Assembly: GCA_934215995.1 (NCBI GenBank)
Contig: CAKQBC010000112.1
Span: 1 to 7,337 of the forward strand
Length of the DNA: 7,337 nucleotides
From: an uncultured Bacillus sp.
GTDB lineage: Bacteria > Bacillota > Bacilli > Bacillales > DSM-1321
Reading direction: 5' to 3'
Shown: one piece after another, positions 1-4,927 of the stretch
How the letters are laid out: each line of letters starts with the position of its first letter
Numbering within the stretch: the first letter of the stretch is position 1
Position numbers and translations under genes: made by a program
Notes under the pieces: model-generated
What the model saw: the letters and a program-made list of their open reading frames with translations, nothing else
Database searches by the model: none
What the model was told of the DNA's origin: nothing

Positions 1-2
1 GG

Positions 3-59
3 CTTACAGAGGCAATCGCAGGAATCAGGTTAATCAAAGTGGAGAATGAATTGGTGTAA
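3..59 (+). CDS. Possible 3' end of an upstream gene (partial, unidentified)
   Basis: One forward frame is open from the window edge to a TAA at 57-59 and would end in the residues LTEAIAGIRLIKVENELV. The other two forward frames stop earlier, at 31-33 and 47-49. The tail mixes hydrophobic and charged residues as a real protein end might, but I do not recognise it. In Bacillus the gene before this permease is often guaA, but these residues do not match the GuaA C-terminus as I know it. No convincing terminator follows it: the palindrome at 78-87 in front of a T-rich run is weak. An 18-codon open stretch can easily arise by chance. Confidence 0.25.
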   Translation, partial: LTEAIAGIRLIKVENELV

Positions 60-114
60 TATAGGTGTAAAAAGCGAACTTTAAAGTGTTTTTTTATTTT
101 ATTGTTCGGTTTTA

Positions 115-143
115 TTGACTTATTCTCATGGCGTTGTTACTAT
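115..143 (+). promoter_or_regulatory. SigA-type promoter of the riboswitch-permease transcript
   Basis: A -35 box TTGACT (115-120) is followed after 17 bases by a -10 box TACTAT (138-143). Transcription should start near 150, about 20 bases before the first riboswitch stem. The region upstream of the -35 box (about 89-114) is T-rich. Position, spacing and the downstream aptamer all agree. An alternative -10 box TATAAA at 141-146 would need a poor spacing of 20 bases. Confidence 0.75.
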
Positions 144-172
144 AAAGAAGTAATTCATAAATAAATAGATTG

Positions 173-245
173 TTAGTCGTATATCTTTGGGAATATGGCC
201 CAAAAGTCTCTACCAAGCTGCCGTGAACGGCTTGACTACGATGAA
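173..245 (+). promoter_or_regulatory. Guanine-type purine riboswitch aptamer
   Basis: The three-way junction fold can be drawn base by base. P1 pairs 173-181 with 237-245, with one A-G mismatch at 175/243. P2 pairs 186-191 with 199-204, closing loop AATATGG. P3 pairs 214-220 with 228-234 (7 bp), closing the 7-base loop CCGTGAA. GG at 197-198 and CC at 221-222 give the known loop-loop kissing contact. J2/3 carries the conserved core ending CTCTACC. J3/1 reads ACTA, so the base that pairs with the ligand (position 74 of the B. subtilis xpt aptamer) is C at 236. C specifies guanine or hypoxanthine; adenine riboswitches have U here. This element is known in front of purine transport and salvage genes in Bacillus, matching the permease downstream. 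Confidence 0.95.
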
Positions 246-318
246 ATCAGCTTGTGCGATGTGCCGTTTCATGTGGCATCCGTGCACGTTATTTTCGTTC
301 AATGTCAAAAATCCGTTC
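225..318 (+). promoter_or_regulatory. Predicted antiterminator of the guanine riboswitch
   Basis: The 3' half of the aptamer can pair with the segment just upstream of, and inside, the terminator. GAACGG (225-230) pairs with CCGTTC (313-318). TTGAC (232-236) pairs with GTCAA (304-308). ACGA (238-241) pairs with TCGT (295-298), and AAAT (244-247) with ATTT (291-294). This gives about 19 bp broken by small internal loops. An imperfect hairpin (254-265 with 275-287) can sit inside. The fold uses the P3 3' strand, the ligand-binding base C236 and the P1 3' strand, so it excludes the ligand-bound aptamer. It also takes the 5' arm of the terminator. That fits an OFF switch: without ligand the permease is transcribed, and with guanine the terminator forms. 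The pairing is seen in the sequence; the mechanism is inferred. Confidence 0.75.
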
Positions 319-339
319 CAATTGGGGACGGATTTTTTT
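307..339 (+). terminator. Riboswitch-controlled intrinsic terminator
   Basis: The arm 307-319 pairs with 325-337, including the GC-richer core TCCGTTCC against GGGACGGA, with a 5-base loop and a run of seven Ts at 333-339. It lies about 60 bases past the aptamer and 47 bases before the permease start codon. The 5' arm is also part of the predicted antiterminator, so termination should depend on purine binding. Confidence 0.92.
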
Positions 340-385
340 ATTTAGGTAGGATACGAGATAATGATTTTTATCAGGGGGAAGAAAG

Positions 386-1690
386 ATGAAGAAGTATTTC
401 GAGTTTGACAAACTTGGGACGAATTACCGAAGGGAATTCATCGGGGGCTTGACTACATTCCTTTCGATGGCTTATATCCTGGCAGTCAATCCGCTGATGC
501 TGTCTGAAGGCGGCCTGGATTATGATTCCGTATTCGTGGCAACTGCACTGGCTGCTGCAATCGGTACACTGTTCATGGGAATCCTTGCGAAATATCCGAT
601 TGCGTTGGCGCCGGGCATGGGGCTGAATGCATTTTTCGTGTACACAGTCATTTTTGAAATGCAAATTCCTTGGCAGACAGCTTTGACTGGTGTTTTGTTT
701 TCCGGTTTGATTTTTATCGTCCTATCTATTTCTGGTATTCGTGAAACTATCATTAATGCAATCCCATCACAGCTTAAATATGCAGTGGGTGCCGGGATCG
801 GGTTGTTCATTACATTTGTAGGCCTGCAGAATGCCGGCATCATTATCGATAGTCCATCAACACTGGTTTCATTGGGCGACTTTACGAACGGCAATACACT
901 GCTTGCCATTTTCGGAATTGTGATTACAGTCATCTTAATGTCCAGAAAAATTAACGGCGGTATCTTTTATGGCTTGGTTATTACGGCAATTGTAGGGATG
1001 GTCTTCAACTTAGTGAAGCTTCCGGATGGAATTGTTTCGGGGATCCCAAGCATTGCACCGACATTCGGCGCAGCGTTTGAAGCATTCAGCGATCCTTCCC
1101 AGTTATTCAATGTCCAGTTCCTTGCGATCGTTCTGACATTCCTGTTCGTCGATTTCTTTGATACAGCAGGCACCTTGCTTGGGGTTGCGGGCCAGGCAGG
1201 CTTGGTGAAAGACAATAAACTTCCGCGTGCGGGCAGGGCATTATTATCAGATTCATTGGCGACTGTATCGGGGGCTATCCTGGGAACTTCCACTACTACG
1301 TCTTTCGTTGAATCGACAGCCGGTGTAGCTGCCGGTGCACGTTCCGGCTTTGCATCCGTTGTGACAGGCGTGCTGTTCCTGCTGGCATTATTCTTCTCTC
1401 CATTATTATCGGTTGTTACGCCGTATGTCACGGCTCCGGCAATGATCATTGTCGGTGCGCTTATGGTTGGGGCTCTTGCCGATATCGAATGGCGCCGTTT
1501 CGAAATTGCGGTTCCTGCATTCCTGACGATGATTTTCATGCCGCTTTCTTACAGCATTGCGACAGGTATTGCGATCGGATTCATTTTTTACCCGATTACG
1601 ATGATTGTGGCGAAGCGCCATAAAGAAATCCATCCTATCATGTACGGGATGTTTGTAATCTTCGTATTGTACTTTATCTTCGGTAAATAA
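386..1690 (+). CDS. pbuG: NCS2-family hypoxanthine/guanine permease (PbuG/AzgA-like)
   Basis: This 434-residue integral membrane protein should import hypoxanthine and guanine, probably by proton symport, for purine salvage. It belongs to the AzgA-like branch of the NCS2 (nucleobase-cation symporter 2) family, and its length is normal. Visible family motifs are GLTTFLSMAYILAVNP (21-36), APGMGLNAFF (75-84), FVDFFDTAGT (254-263) and the TTTSFVESTAG stretch (303-313). The acidic residues in the last two (D256/D259 and E309) sit where NCS2 transporters bind the base. Nearly the whole protein is hydrophobic helices, with a short cytoplasmic tail that begins to form at AKRHKEIHP (409-417). The ATG at 386 follows a strong AGGGGG site at 373-378. 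Guanine-riboswitch control supports guanine/hypoxanthine over adenine or xanthine as substrate. It is a single-gene unit with its own terminator. The symbol rests on family motifs plus the riboswitch and is not proven orthology. Confidence 0.93.
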   Translation: MKKYFEFDKLGTNYRREFIGGLTTFLSMAYILAVNPLMLSEGGLDYDSVFVATALAAAIGTLFMGILAKYPIALAPGMGLNAFFVYTVIFEMQIPWQTALTGVLFSGLIFIVLSISGIRETIINAIPSQLKYAVGAGIGLFITFVGLQNAGIIIDSPSTLVSLGDFTNGNTLLAIFGIVITVILMSRKINGGIFYGLVITAIVGMVFNLVKLPDGIVSGIPSIAPTFGAAFEAFSDPSQLFNVQFLAIVLTFLFVDFFDTAGTLLGVAGQAGLVKDNKLPRAGRALLSDSLATVSGAILGTSTTTSFVESTAGVAAGARSGFASVVTGVLFLLALFFSPLLSVVTPYVTAPAMIIVGALMVGALADIEWRRFEIAVPAFLTMIFMPLSYSIATGIAIGFIFYPITMIVAKRHKEIHPIMYGMFVIFVLYFIFGK

Positions 1691-1698
1691 AATGTTTG

Positions 1699-1738
1699 GA
1701 GCCGTTGCTTCCTAATGATAGGGGGCAGCGGCTTTTTT
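1699..1738 (+). terminator. Intrinsic terminator after the permease
   Basis: GCCGTTGCTTCC (1701-1712) pairs with GGGGGCAGCGGC (1721-1732), including G-T pairs, around an 8-base loop. A run of six Ts follows (1733-1738). It starts 10 bases after the permease stop codon and closes the riboswitch-permease unit. Confidence 0.9.
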
Positions 1739-1743
1739 ATTTG

Positions 1744-1772
1744 TTCTTTCGGCTATCGGTTAATGATAAAAT
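1744..1772 (+). promoter_or_regulatory. Weak candidate promoter for the GNAT gene
   Basis: A -10-like TAAAAT (1767-1772) matches the consensus at five of six positions. The best -35 options are poor: TTCTTT at 17 bases, or TTGTTC (1741-1746) at 20 bases. A promoter is expected between the permease terminator and the GNAT gene, but this assignment is tentative. Confidence 0.3.
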
Positions 1773-1805
1773 GTATCAAACACATAGAATGAGCAGCAGT
1801 TGAAC

Positions 1806-1814
1806 AAGGGAGGT
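1806..1814 (+). promoter_or_regulatory. Ribosome binding site that sets the GNAT start
   Basis: AAGGGAGGT lies 7 bases before the ATG at 1822. An in-frame GTG at 1816 is only one base away from it and is too close to be used, so the ATG is preferred. Confidence 0.8.
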
Positions 1815-1821
1815 AGTGGGG

Positions 1822-2334
1822 ATGGTGAGGATTCGTTTGTTGGACGAAACCGATGCGCAGCAATACCAGGGGCTTCGGCTGGCAGCTTTGCAGCATAATC
1901 CGGAAGCATTCGGTTCGACGTATGAAAGGGAAGTGGAATTTCTGCTGGAACTGGTGGGGGAAAGATTGCGTCCGGAACAGGACCGTTTTGTACTCGGTGC
2001 TTTTGATGAGGAGGGCGCTTTAGTCGGGATGGTCGTCTTCATGCGCGAAACCGGAGCGAAATTCAGCCATAAAGGGAATGTATTTGGAATGTATGTAGGG
2101 CCCGAAAGCAGGGGGAAAGGCATCGGCAAGCTGCTTCTGGAGGAACTGCTCAAGCGGGCGAAGCAATGTGAAGGCTTGGAACAGATTAATCTCGCTGTCG
2201 TCTCTGATAACATTCCGGCGAAAAGACTGTATTCATCGCTTGGATTCACCATCTATGGAATGGAACAGAATGCCTTGAAATGGCAGGGCCGGTACTTTGA
2301 TGAAGATTGGATGGTTTTACGGTTGCAAGAATGA
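1822..2334 (+). CDS. GNAT family N-acetyltransferase
   Basis: This 170-residue protein is a soluble single-domain acetyltransferase that should move the acetyl group of acetyl-CoA to an amine; the acceptor cannot be told from the sequence. It opens with a typical GNAT first strand and helix (VRIRLLDETDAQQYQGLRL, 2-20). The acetyl-CoA pyrophosphate loop is RGKGIG (97-102), preceded by the strand GMYVGPES (89-96) and followed by the helix KLLLEELLKRAK. The later segment VVSDNIPAKRLYSSLGF (126-142) is the usual motif B region, where Asn and the YSSLGF stretch are common. The early LRLAALQHNPEAFGSTYERE segment is common in Bacillus GNATs of the RimI/PhnO-like kind, which are mostly uncharacterised. 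It stands alone between two terminators, so context gives no substrate. The ATG at 1822 is chosen over the GTG at 1816 because of ribosome binding site spacing. Confidence 0.88.
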   Translation: MVRIRLLDETDAQQYQGLRLAALQHNPEAFGSTYEREVEFLLELVGERLRPEQDRFVLGAFDEEGALVGMVVFMRETGAKFSHKGNVFGMYVGPESRGKGIGKLLLEELLKRAKQCEGLEQINLAVVSDNIPAKRLYSSLGFTIYGMEQNALKWQGRYFDEDWMVLRLQE

Positions 2335-2349
2335 AATGCCTGCTTTGGT

Positions 2350-2386
2350 AAAAGGAACTTCCTTGAATGTGAAGTTCCTTTTTTTT
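2350..2386 (+). terminator. Intrinsic terminator after the GNAT gene
   Basis: AAAAGGAACTTC (2350-2361) pairs perfectly over 12 bp with GAAGTTCCTTTT (2371-2382) around a 9-base loop. The run of eight Ts (2379-2386) completes it. It lies 15 bases after the stop codon. The A-rich left arm also gives T-run potential on the opposite strand, but no gene is seen there. Confidence 0.92.
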
Positions 2387-2491
2387 ATGGGGTTCGTTCC
2401 CTGTAACCGGCTGTTCGGGCCGTAAATATTGTGCGGAGAGATTGCCAGCTGATTGAGTTATGATTTTAACCATCACGCTTTATAGAAACAT

Positions 2492-2520
2492 TTGTAAGGA
2501 ATGGAAGTGTATTGTAGAAT
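2492..2520 (+). promoter_or_regulatory. SigA-type promoter of the acyl-CoA catabolic operon
   Basis: A -35 box TTGTAA (2492-2497) and a -10 box TAGAAT (2515-2520) are separated by exactly 17 bases, giving a start near 2527 and a 5' leader of about 40 bases. I looked for a FadR-type inverted repeat (TGAATGA...TCATTCA) and a CcpA cre site around it and saw neither, so the regulator is unknown. Confidence 0.65.
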
Positions 2521-2566
2521 TTAGGTAGTTAGAATTTTCAAAAAAATAAATAGTAGGAGATACCGA

Positions 2567-3712
2567 ATGAGACATCCATACTTACAGGAAGATCATGAAA
2601 TGTTTCGTAAAGCGTTCCGCAAATTTCTTGAAAAAGAAGCATATCCTTATTATGAGCAGTGGGAAGAAGACAGGATGGTCCCCCGTTCCTTTTGGAAGAA
2701 GCTTGGGGGGCAGGGATATCTTTGTCCGGACCTTGCCGAGGAATATGGAGGCAGCGAGGTTGACTGGGGCTTCTCGGTTGTGATCAATGAAGAATTGGAA
2801 AGGGTCGGCACCGGCCTGATTGGAGTCGGCCTGCATAGTGATATTGTAGTGCCATACATAAATGCATACGGAACCAAGGAGCAAAAGGCGCGATTTTTGC
2901 CTAAGTGTGTAACGGGAGAGACGATAACAGCCATCGGGATGACAGAGCCGGGAGCCGGTTCGGATTTGGCCGGCATCAGTACTACTGCTGTCCTGAAAGG
3001 AGATCATTATGTGGTCAATGGCCAGAAAACGTTCATCACTAACGGAATCCAGGCAGATCTGATATTGATTGCCGTGAAGACTGATCCGAAAGCCGTGCCG
3101 AAGCATAAAGGGATTTCTCTGCTTATGGTGGAAAGAGGGACGGAAGGTTTCACGCGAGGAAGAAAATTGAATAAAGTCGGATTGCACAGCCAGGACACAG
3201 CTGAATTGATTTTCGAAGATGCATTGGTGCCGAAGGAAAATTTGCTGGGTGAAGAGGGCAAAGGCTTTATATATATGATGGAAAAACTGCAGCAGGAGCG
3301 GCTGATCGTAGCCATAGGTGCACAGGTGGCTGCCGAGGATATGGTGGAAATGACGATTGATTACGTCAAATCAAGAGAAGCGTTCGGCAAGCCGGTCAGC
3401 AAACTGCAATCGGTCCAGTTCAAAATTGCGGAAATGGCGACCGAGGTGGAAATGGGCAGGGCTTTCCTTGATTCCCTGATTGCCGAGCATATGAATGGTG
3501 AAAATGTAGTCACGAAAGTATCGATGGCTAAATGGAAGCTGACGGATATGGCGCGCCGTATATCAGCGGAGTGCATGCAGCTGCATGGCGGATATGGCTA
3601 TATGGAAGAATACAAGATTGCAAGAAGATATCGGGATGTGCCGGTGGCGAGCATCTATGCAGGTACAAATGACATCATGAAAGTCATCATTGCGAAGAAT
3701 CTGGGATTATAG
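2567..3712 (+). CDS. Acyl-CoA dehydrogenase (long-chain/isovaleryl-type active site)
   Basis: This 381-residue FAD flavoenzyme should catalyse alpha,beta-dehydrogenation of an acyl-CoA, passing electrons to electron-transfer flavoprotein. The order is normal for the family: an N-terminal helical domain (about 1-115), a beta domain with the signature MTEPGAGSD (125-133), and a C-terminal four-helix domain (about 225-381). The second signature, QLHGGYGYMEEY (338-349) with RRYRD (353-357), is intact. The usual catalytic Glu of the YEGT motif is replaced by Ala365 (IYAGTNDI, 363-370). A Glu is present at 244 in LQQERL. Mammalian long-chain and isovaleryl-CoA dehydrogenases carry the base at this second place, so the enzyme should be active and belong to that subgroup. 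Chain-length or branched-chain preference cannot be fixed from sequence. The start ATG follows AGGAGA (2555-2560). First gene of the operon; its stop codon overlaps the ribosome binding site of the thiolase gene. Confidence 0.93.
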   Translation: MRHPYLQEDHEMFRKAFRKFLEKEAYPYYEQWEEDRMVPRSFWKKLGGQGYLCPDLAEEYGGSEVDWGFSVVINEELERVGTGLIGVGLHSDIVVPYINAYGTKEQKARFLPKCVTGETITAIGMTEPGAGSDLAGISTTAVLKGDHYVVNGQKTFITNGIQADLILIAVKTDPKAVPKHKGISLLMVERGTEGFTRGRKLNKVGLHSQDTAELIFEDALVPKENLLGEEGKGFIYMMEKLQQERLIVAIGAQVAAEDMVEMTIDYVKSREAFGKPVSKLQSVQFKIAEMATEVEMGRAFLDSLIAEHMNGENVVTKVSMAKWKLTDMARRISAECMQLHGGYGYMEEYKIARRYRDVPVASIYAGTNDIMKVIIAKNLGL

Positions 3713-3716
3713 GAGG
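3711..3716 (+). promoter_or_regulatory. Ribosome binding site overlapping the acyl-CoA dehydrogenase stop codon
   Basis: AGGAGG begins within the TAG stop at 3710-3712. There are two adjacent in-frame ATGs, at 3720 (spacing 3) and 3723 (spacing 6); the second is better placed. The overlap suggests translational coupling of the two genes. Confidence 0.8.
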
Positions 3717-3722
3717 GGCATG

Positions 3723-4874
3723 ATGAGGCAGGCTGTTATTGTCGATGGGGTGCGCACACCCGTAGGGAAACGGAATGGATACTTGAAGGATTTCAGGCCC
3801 GATGACTTGGCGGGGCTGGTCATAAAAGAGCTGGTCGACCGGACGGGAATCAATCCGGCCATGATTGATGATGTCATATTGGGCTGTGTTTCACAGGTCG
3901 GCGAACAAGCTGGGGATATAGCGAGGTCTGCCGCTTTGATTGCGGGGCTCCCGATTGCGGTTCCGGGGGTGACGATAGACAGGCAATGCGGATCAAGCCA
4001 GCAGGCGGTGCATTTTGCTGCACAGGCCATTCTTTCCGGAGATATGGATGTAGTTATCGCAGGGGGCGTCGAGAGCATGTCCCGCATTCCGATCGGTTCG
4101 AATTATCAAGGTGTTCAGCCGAGCGGGATGCTGCAAAGCAAATACGAGATCATCCATCAGGGCCTGTCAGCCGAAAGAATCAGCGAGAAATACGGATTGG
4201 CGAGAGAGGAGCTCGACCGCTTTGCCTTCACGAGCCATCAGAAAGCTGTCAAAGCCCAGGAGGAAGGTGCATTTGAACGGGAGATTATGCAGCTCGTTGT
4301 CACGCTTGATGACGGAACGACTGCTGTCATTAAGGAAGATTCCGGACCGAGGAAGGATACCAGCCTTGAAAAGCTTGGGTCTTTGAAGCCTGCTTTTCAG
4401 GAGGGGGGATCCATACATGCGGGCAATGCCAGCCAGATCAGCGATGGGGCCGGTGCCCTTTTGATCATGGATAGGGAAAGGGCAGAGGAACTCGGATTGA
4501 AGCCGCGTTTCCTGATCCATACACGCGTGGTCGTGGGATCGGATCCGACATTGATGCTGACAGGCCCGATTCCCGCAACTGAAATGGCGTTGCAGAAAGC
4601 GAACCTGACTTTAGAGGACATCGATGTATTTGAAGTGAATGAAGCGTTCGCTTCGATTGTGCTCGCCTGGATGAAAGAGACCGGTGCCGACCCCGGGAAG
4701 CTGAATCCATGCGGAGGTGCGATTGCACTCGGGCATCCTCTTGGAGCGAGCGGGGCAAGGCTCATGCTCACCATGATGGGCGAGCTGGAAAGGAGGGGAG
4801 GGAGATTCGGTCTGCAGACCATGTGTGAAGGCAATGGAATGGCGAATGCGACAATCATTGAGCGTCTGGATTAA
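3723..4874 (+). CDS. Thiolase (acetyl-CoA C-acyltransferase)
   Basis: This 383-residue enzyme should cleave 3-ketoacyl-CoA with free CoA to acetyl-CoA plus a shortened acyl-CoA, or run in reverse on acetoacetyl-CoA. All thiolase catalytic elements are present: nucleophile Cys89 in DRQCGSSQQA (86-95), the NEAFA motif (306-310), His338 in GGAIALGHPLGASGAR (331-346), and the second Cys368 in MCEGNGMANA (367-376). Length and domain order are those of a normal homotetrameric thiolase. The nucleophile motif is a variant: many thiolases read N-x-x-C-x-S-G there, while this DRQCGSSQQAVHFAAQ form is one I associate with thiolases common in actinobacteria. The CEGNG segment has Asn where Gly is usual. 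Upstream in-frame TTG at 3690 and ATG at 3720 are less likely starts. It lies 10 bases after the dehydrogenase gene and 53 before the CoA ligase gene, so a role in acyl-CoA breakdown is likely. Exact chain length is unknown. Confidence 0.93.
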   Translation: MRQAVIVDGVRTPVGKRNGYLKDFRPDDLAGLVIKELVDRTGINPAMIDDVILGCVSQVGEQAGDIARSAALIAGLPIAVPGVTIDRQCGSSQQAVHFAAQAILSGDMDVVIAGGVESMSRIPIGSNYQGVQPSGMLQSKYEIIHQGLSAERISEKYGLAREELDRFAFTSHQKAVKAQEEGAFEREIMQLVVTLDDGTTAVIKEDSGPRKDTSLEKLGSLKPAFQEGGSIHAGNASQISDGAGALLIMDRERAEELGLKPRFLIHTRVVVGSDPTLMLTGPIPATEMALQKANLTLEDIDVFEVNEAFASIVLAWMKETGADPGKLNPCGGAIALGHPLGASGARLMLTMMGELERRGGRFGLQTMCEGNGMANATIIERLD

Positions 4875-4913
4875 ATTTCTTGCATCTTGGGGAGGACATG
4901 CCAGTTCTGATTA

Positions 4914-4921
4914 AGAGGGGG
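4914..4921 (+). promoter_or_regulatory. Ribosome binding site that sets the acyl-CoA synthetase start
   Basis: AGAGGGGG lies 6 bases before the ATG at 4928. A second purine block, GGGGAGGA (4889-4896), sits only 1-2 bases before an in-frame ATG at 4898, too close for normal initiation. The protein from 4928 also starts like other members of its family, so 4928 is preferred. Confidence 0.7.
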
Positions 4922-4927
4922 AGAAAT

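Noticed and set aside
69..97. Possible terminator for an upstream gene (palindrome ACTTTAAAGT followed by Ts)
   Set aside because: The 10-base palindrome leaves at most a 3-bp stem with a 4-base loop, and flanking A/T pairing is interrupted. It is too weak to call.
278..316. Direct repeat ATCCGT at 278-283 and 311-316, possibly a second competitor for the terminator 3' arm
   Set aside because: Only six bases long and the first copy is better explained as part of the hairpin 254-287. The 225-247/291-318 pairing is far stronger.
195..389. A 64-codon open frame across the riboswitch leader
   Set aside because: It covers the aptamer, antiterminator and terminator, has no good ribosome binding site, and overlaps the permease start. 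Its sequence is explained by RNA structure.
967..1539. A long open frame on the minus strand inside the permease gene
   Set aside because: It lies wholly antisense to a gene with clear family motifs and its translation is low-complexity and rich in Ala, Thr, Asn and Pro. It is a shadow of codon bias.
1816..1821. GTG at 1816 as the GNAT start
   Set aside because: It sits one base after the ribosome binding site; the ATG at 1822 has normal spacing.
2480..2560. FadR-type or CcpA operator at the acyl-CoA operon promoter
   Set aside because: No inverted repeat resembling TGAATGA-n-TCATTCA and no cre-like sequence was found around the promoter.
2582..3187. A 201-codon minus-strand open frame inside the acyl-CoA dehydrogenase gene
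   Set aside because: Antisense to a well-supported gene, with no recognisable domain and no promoter or ribosome binding site of its own.
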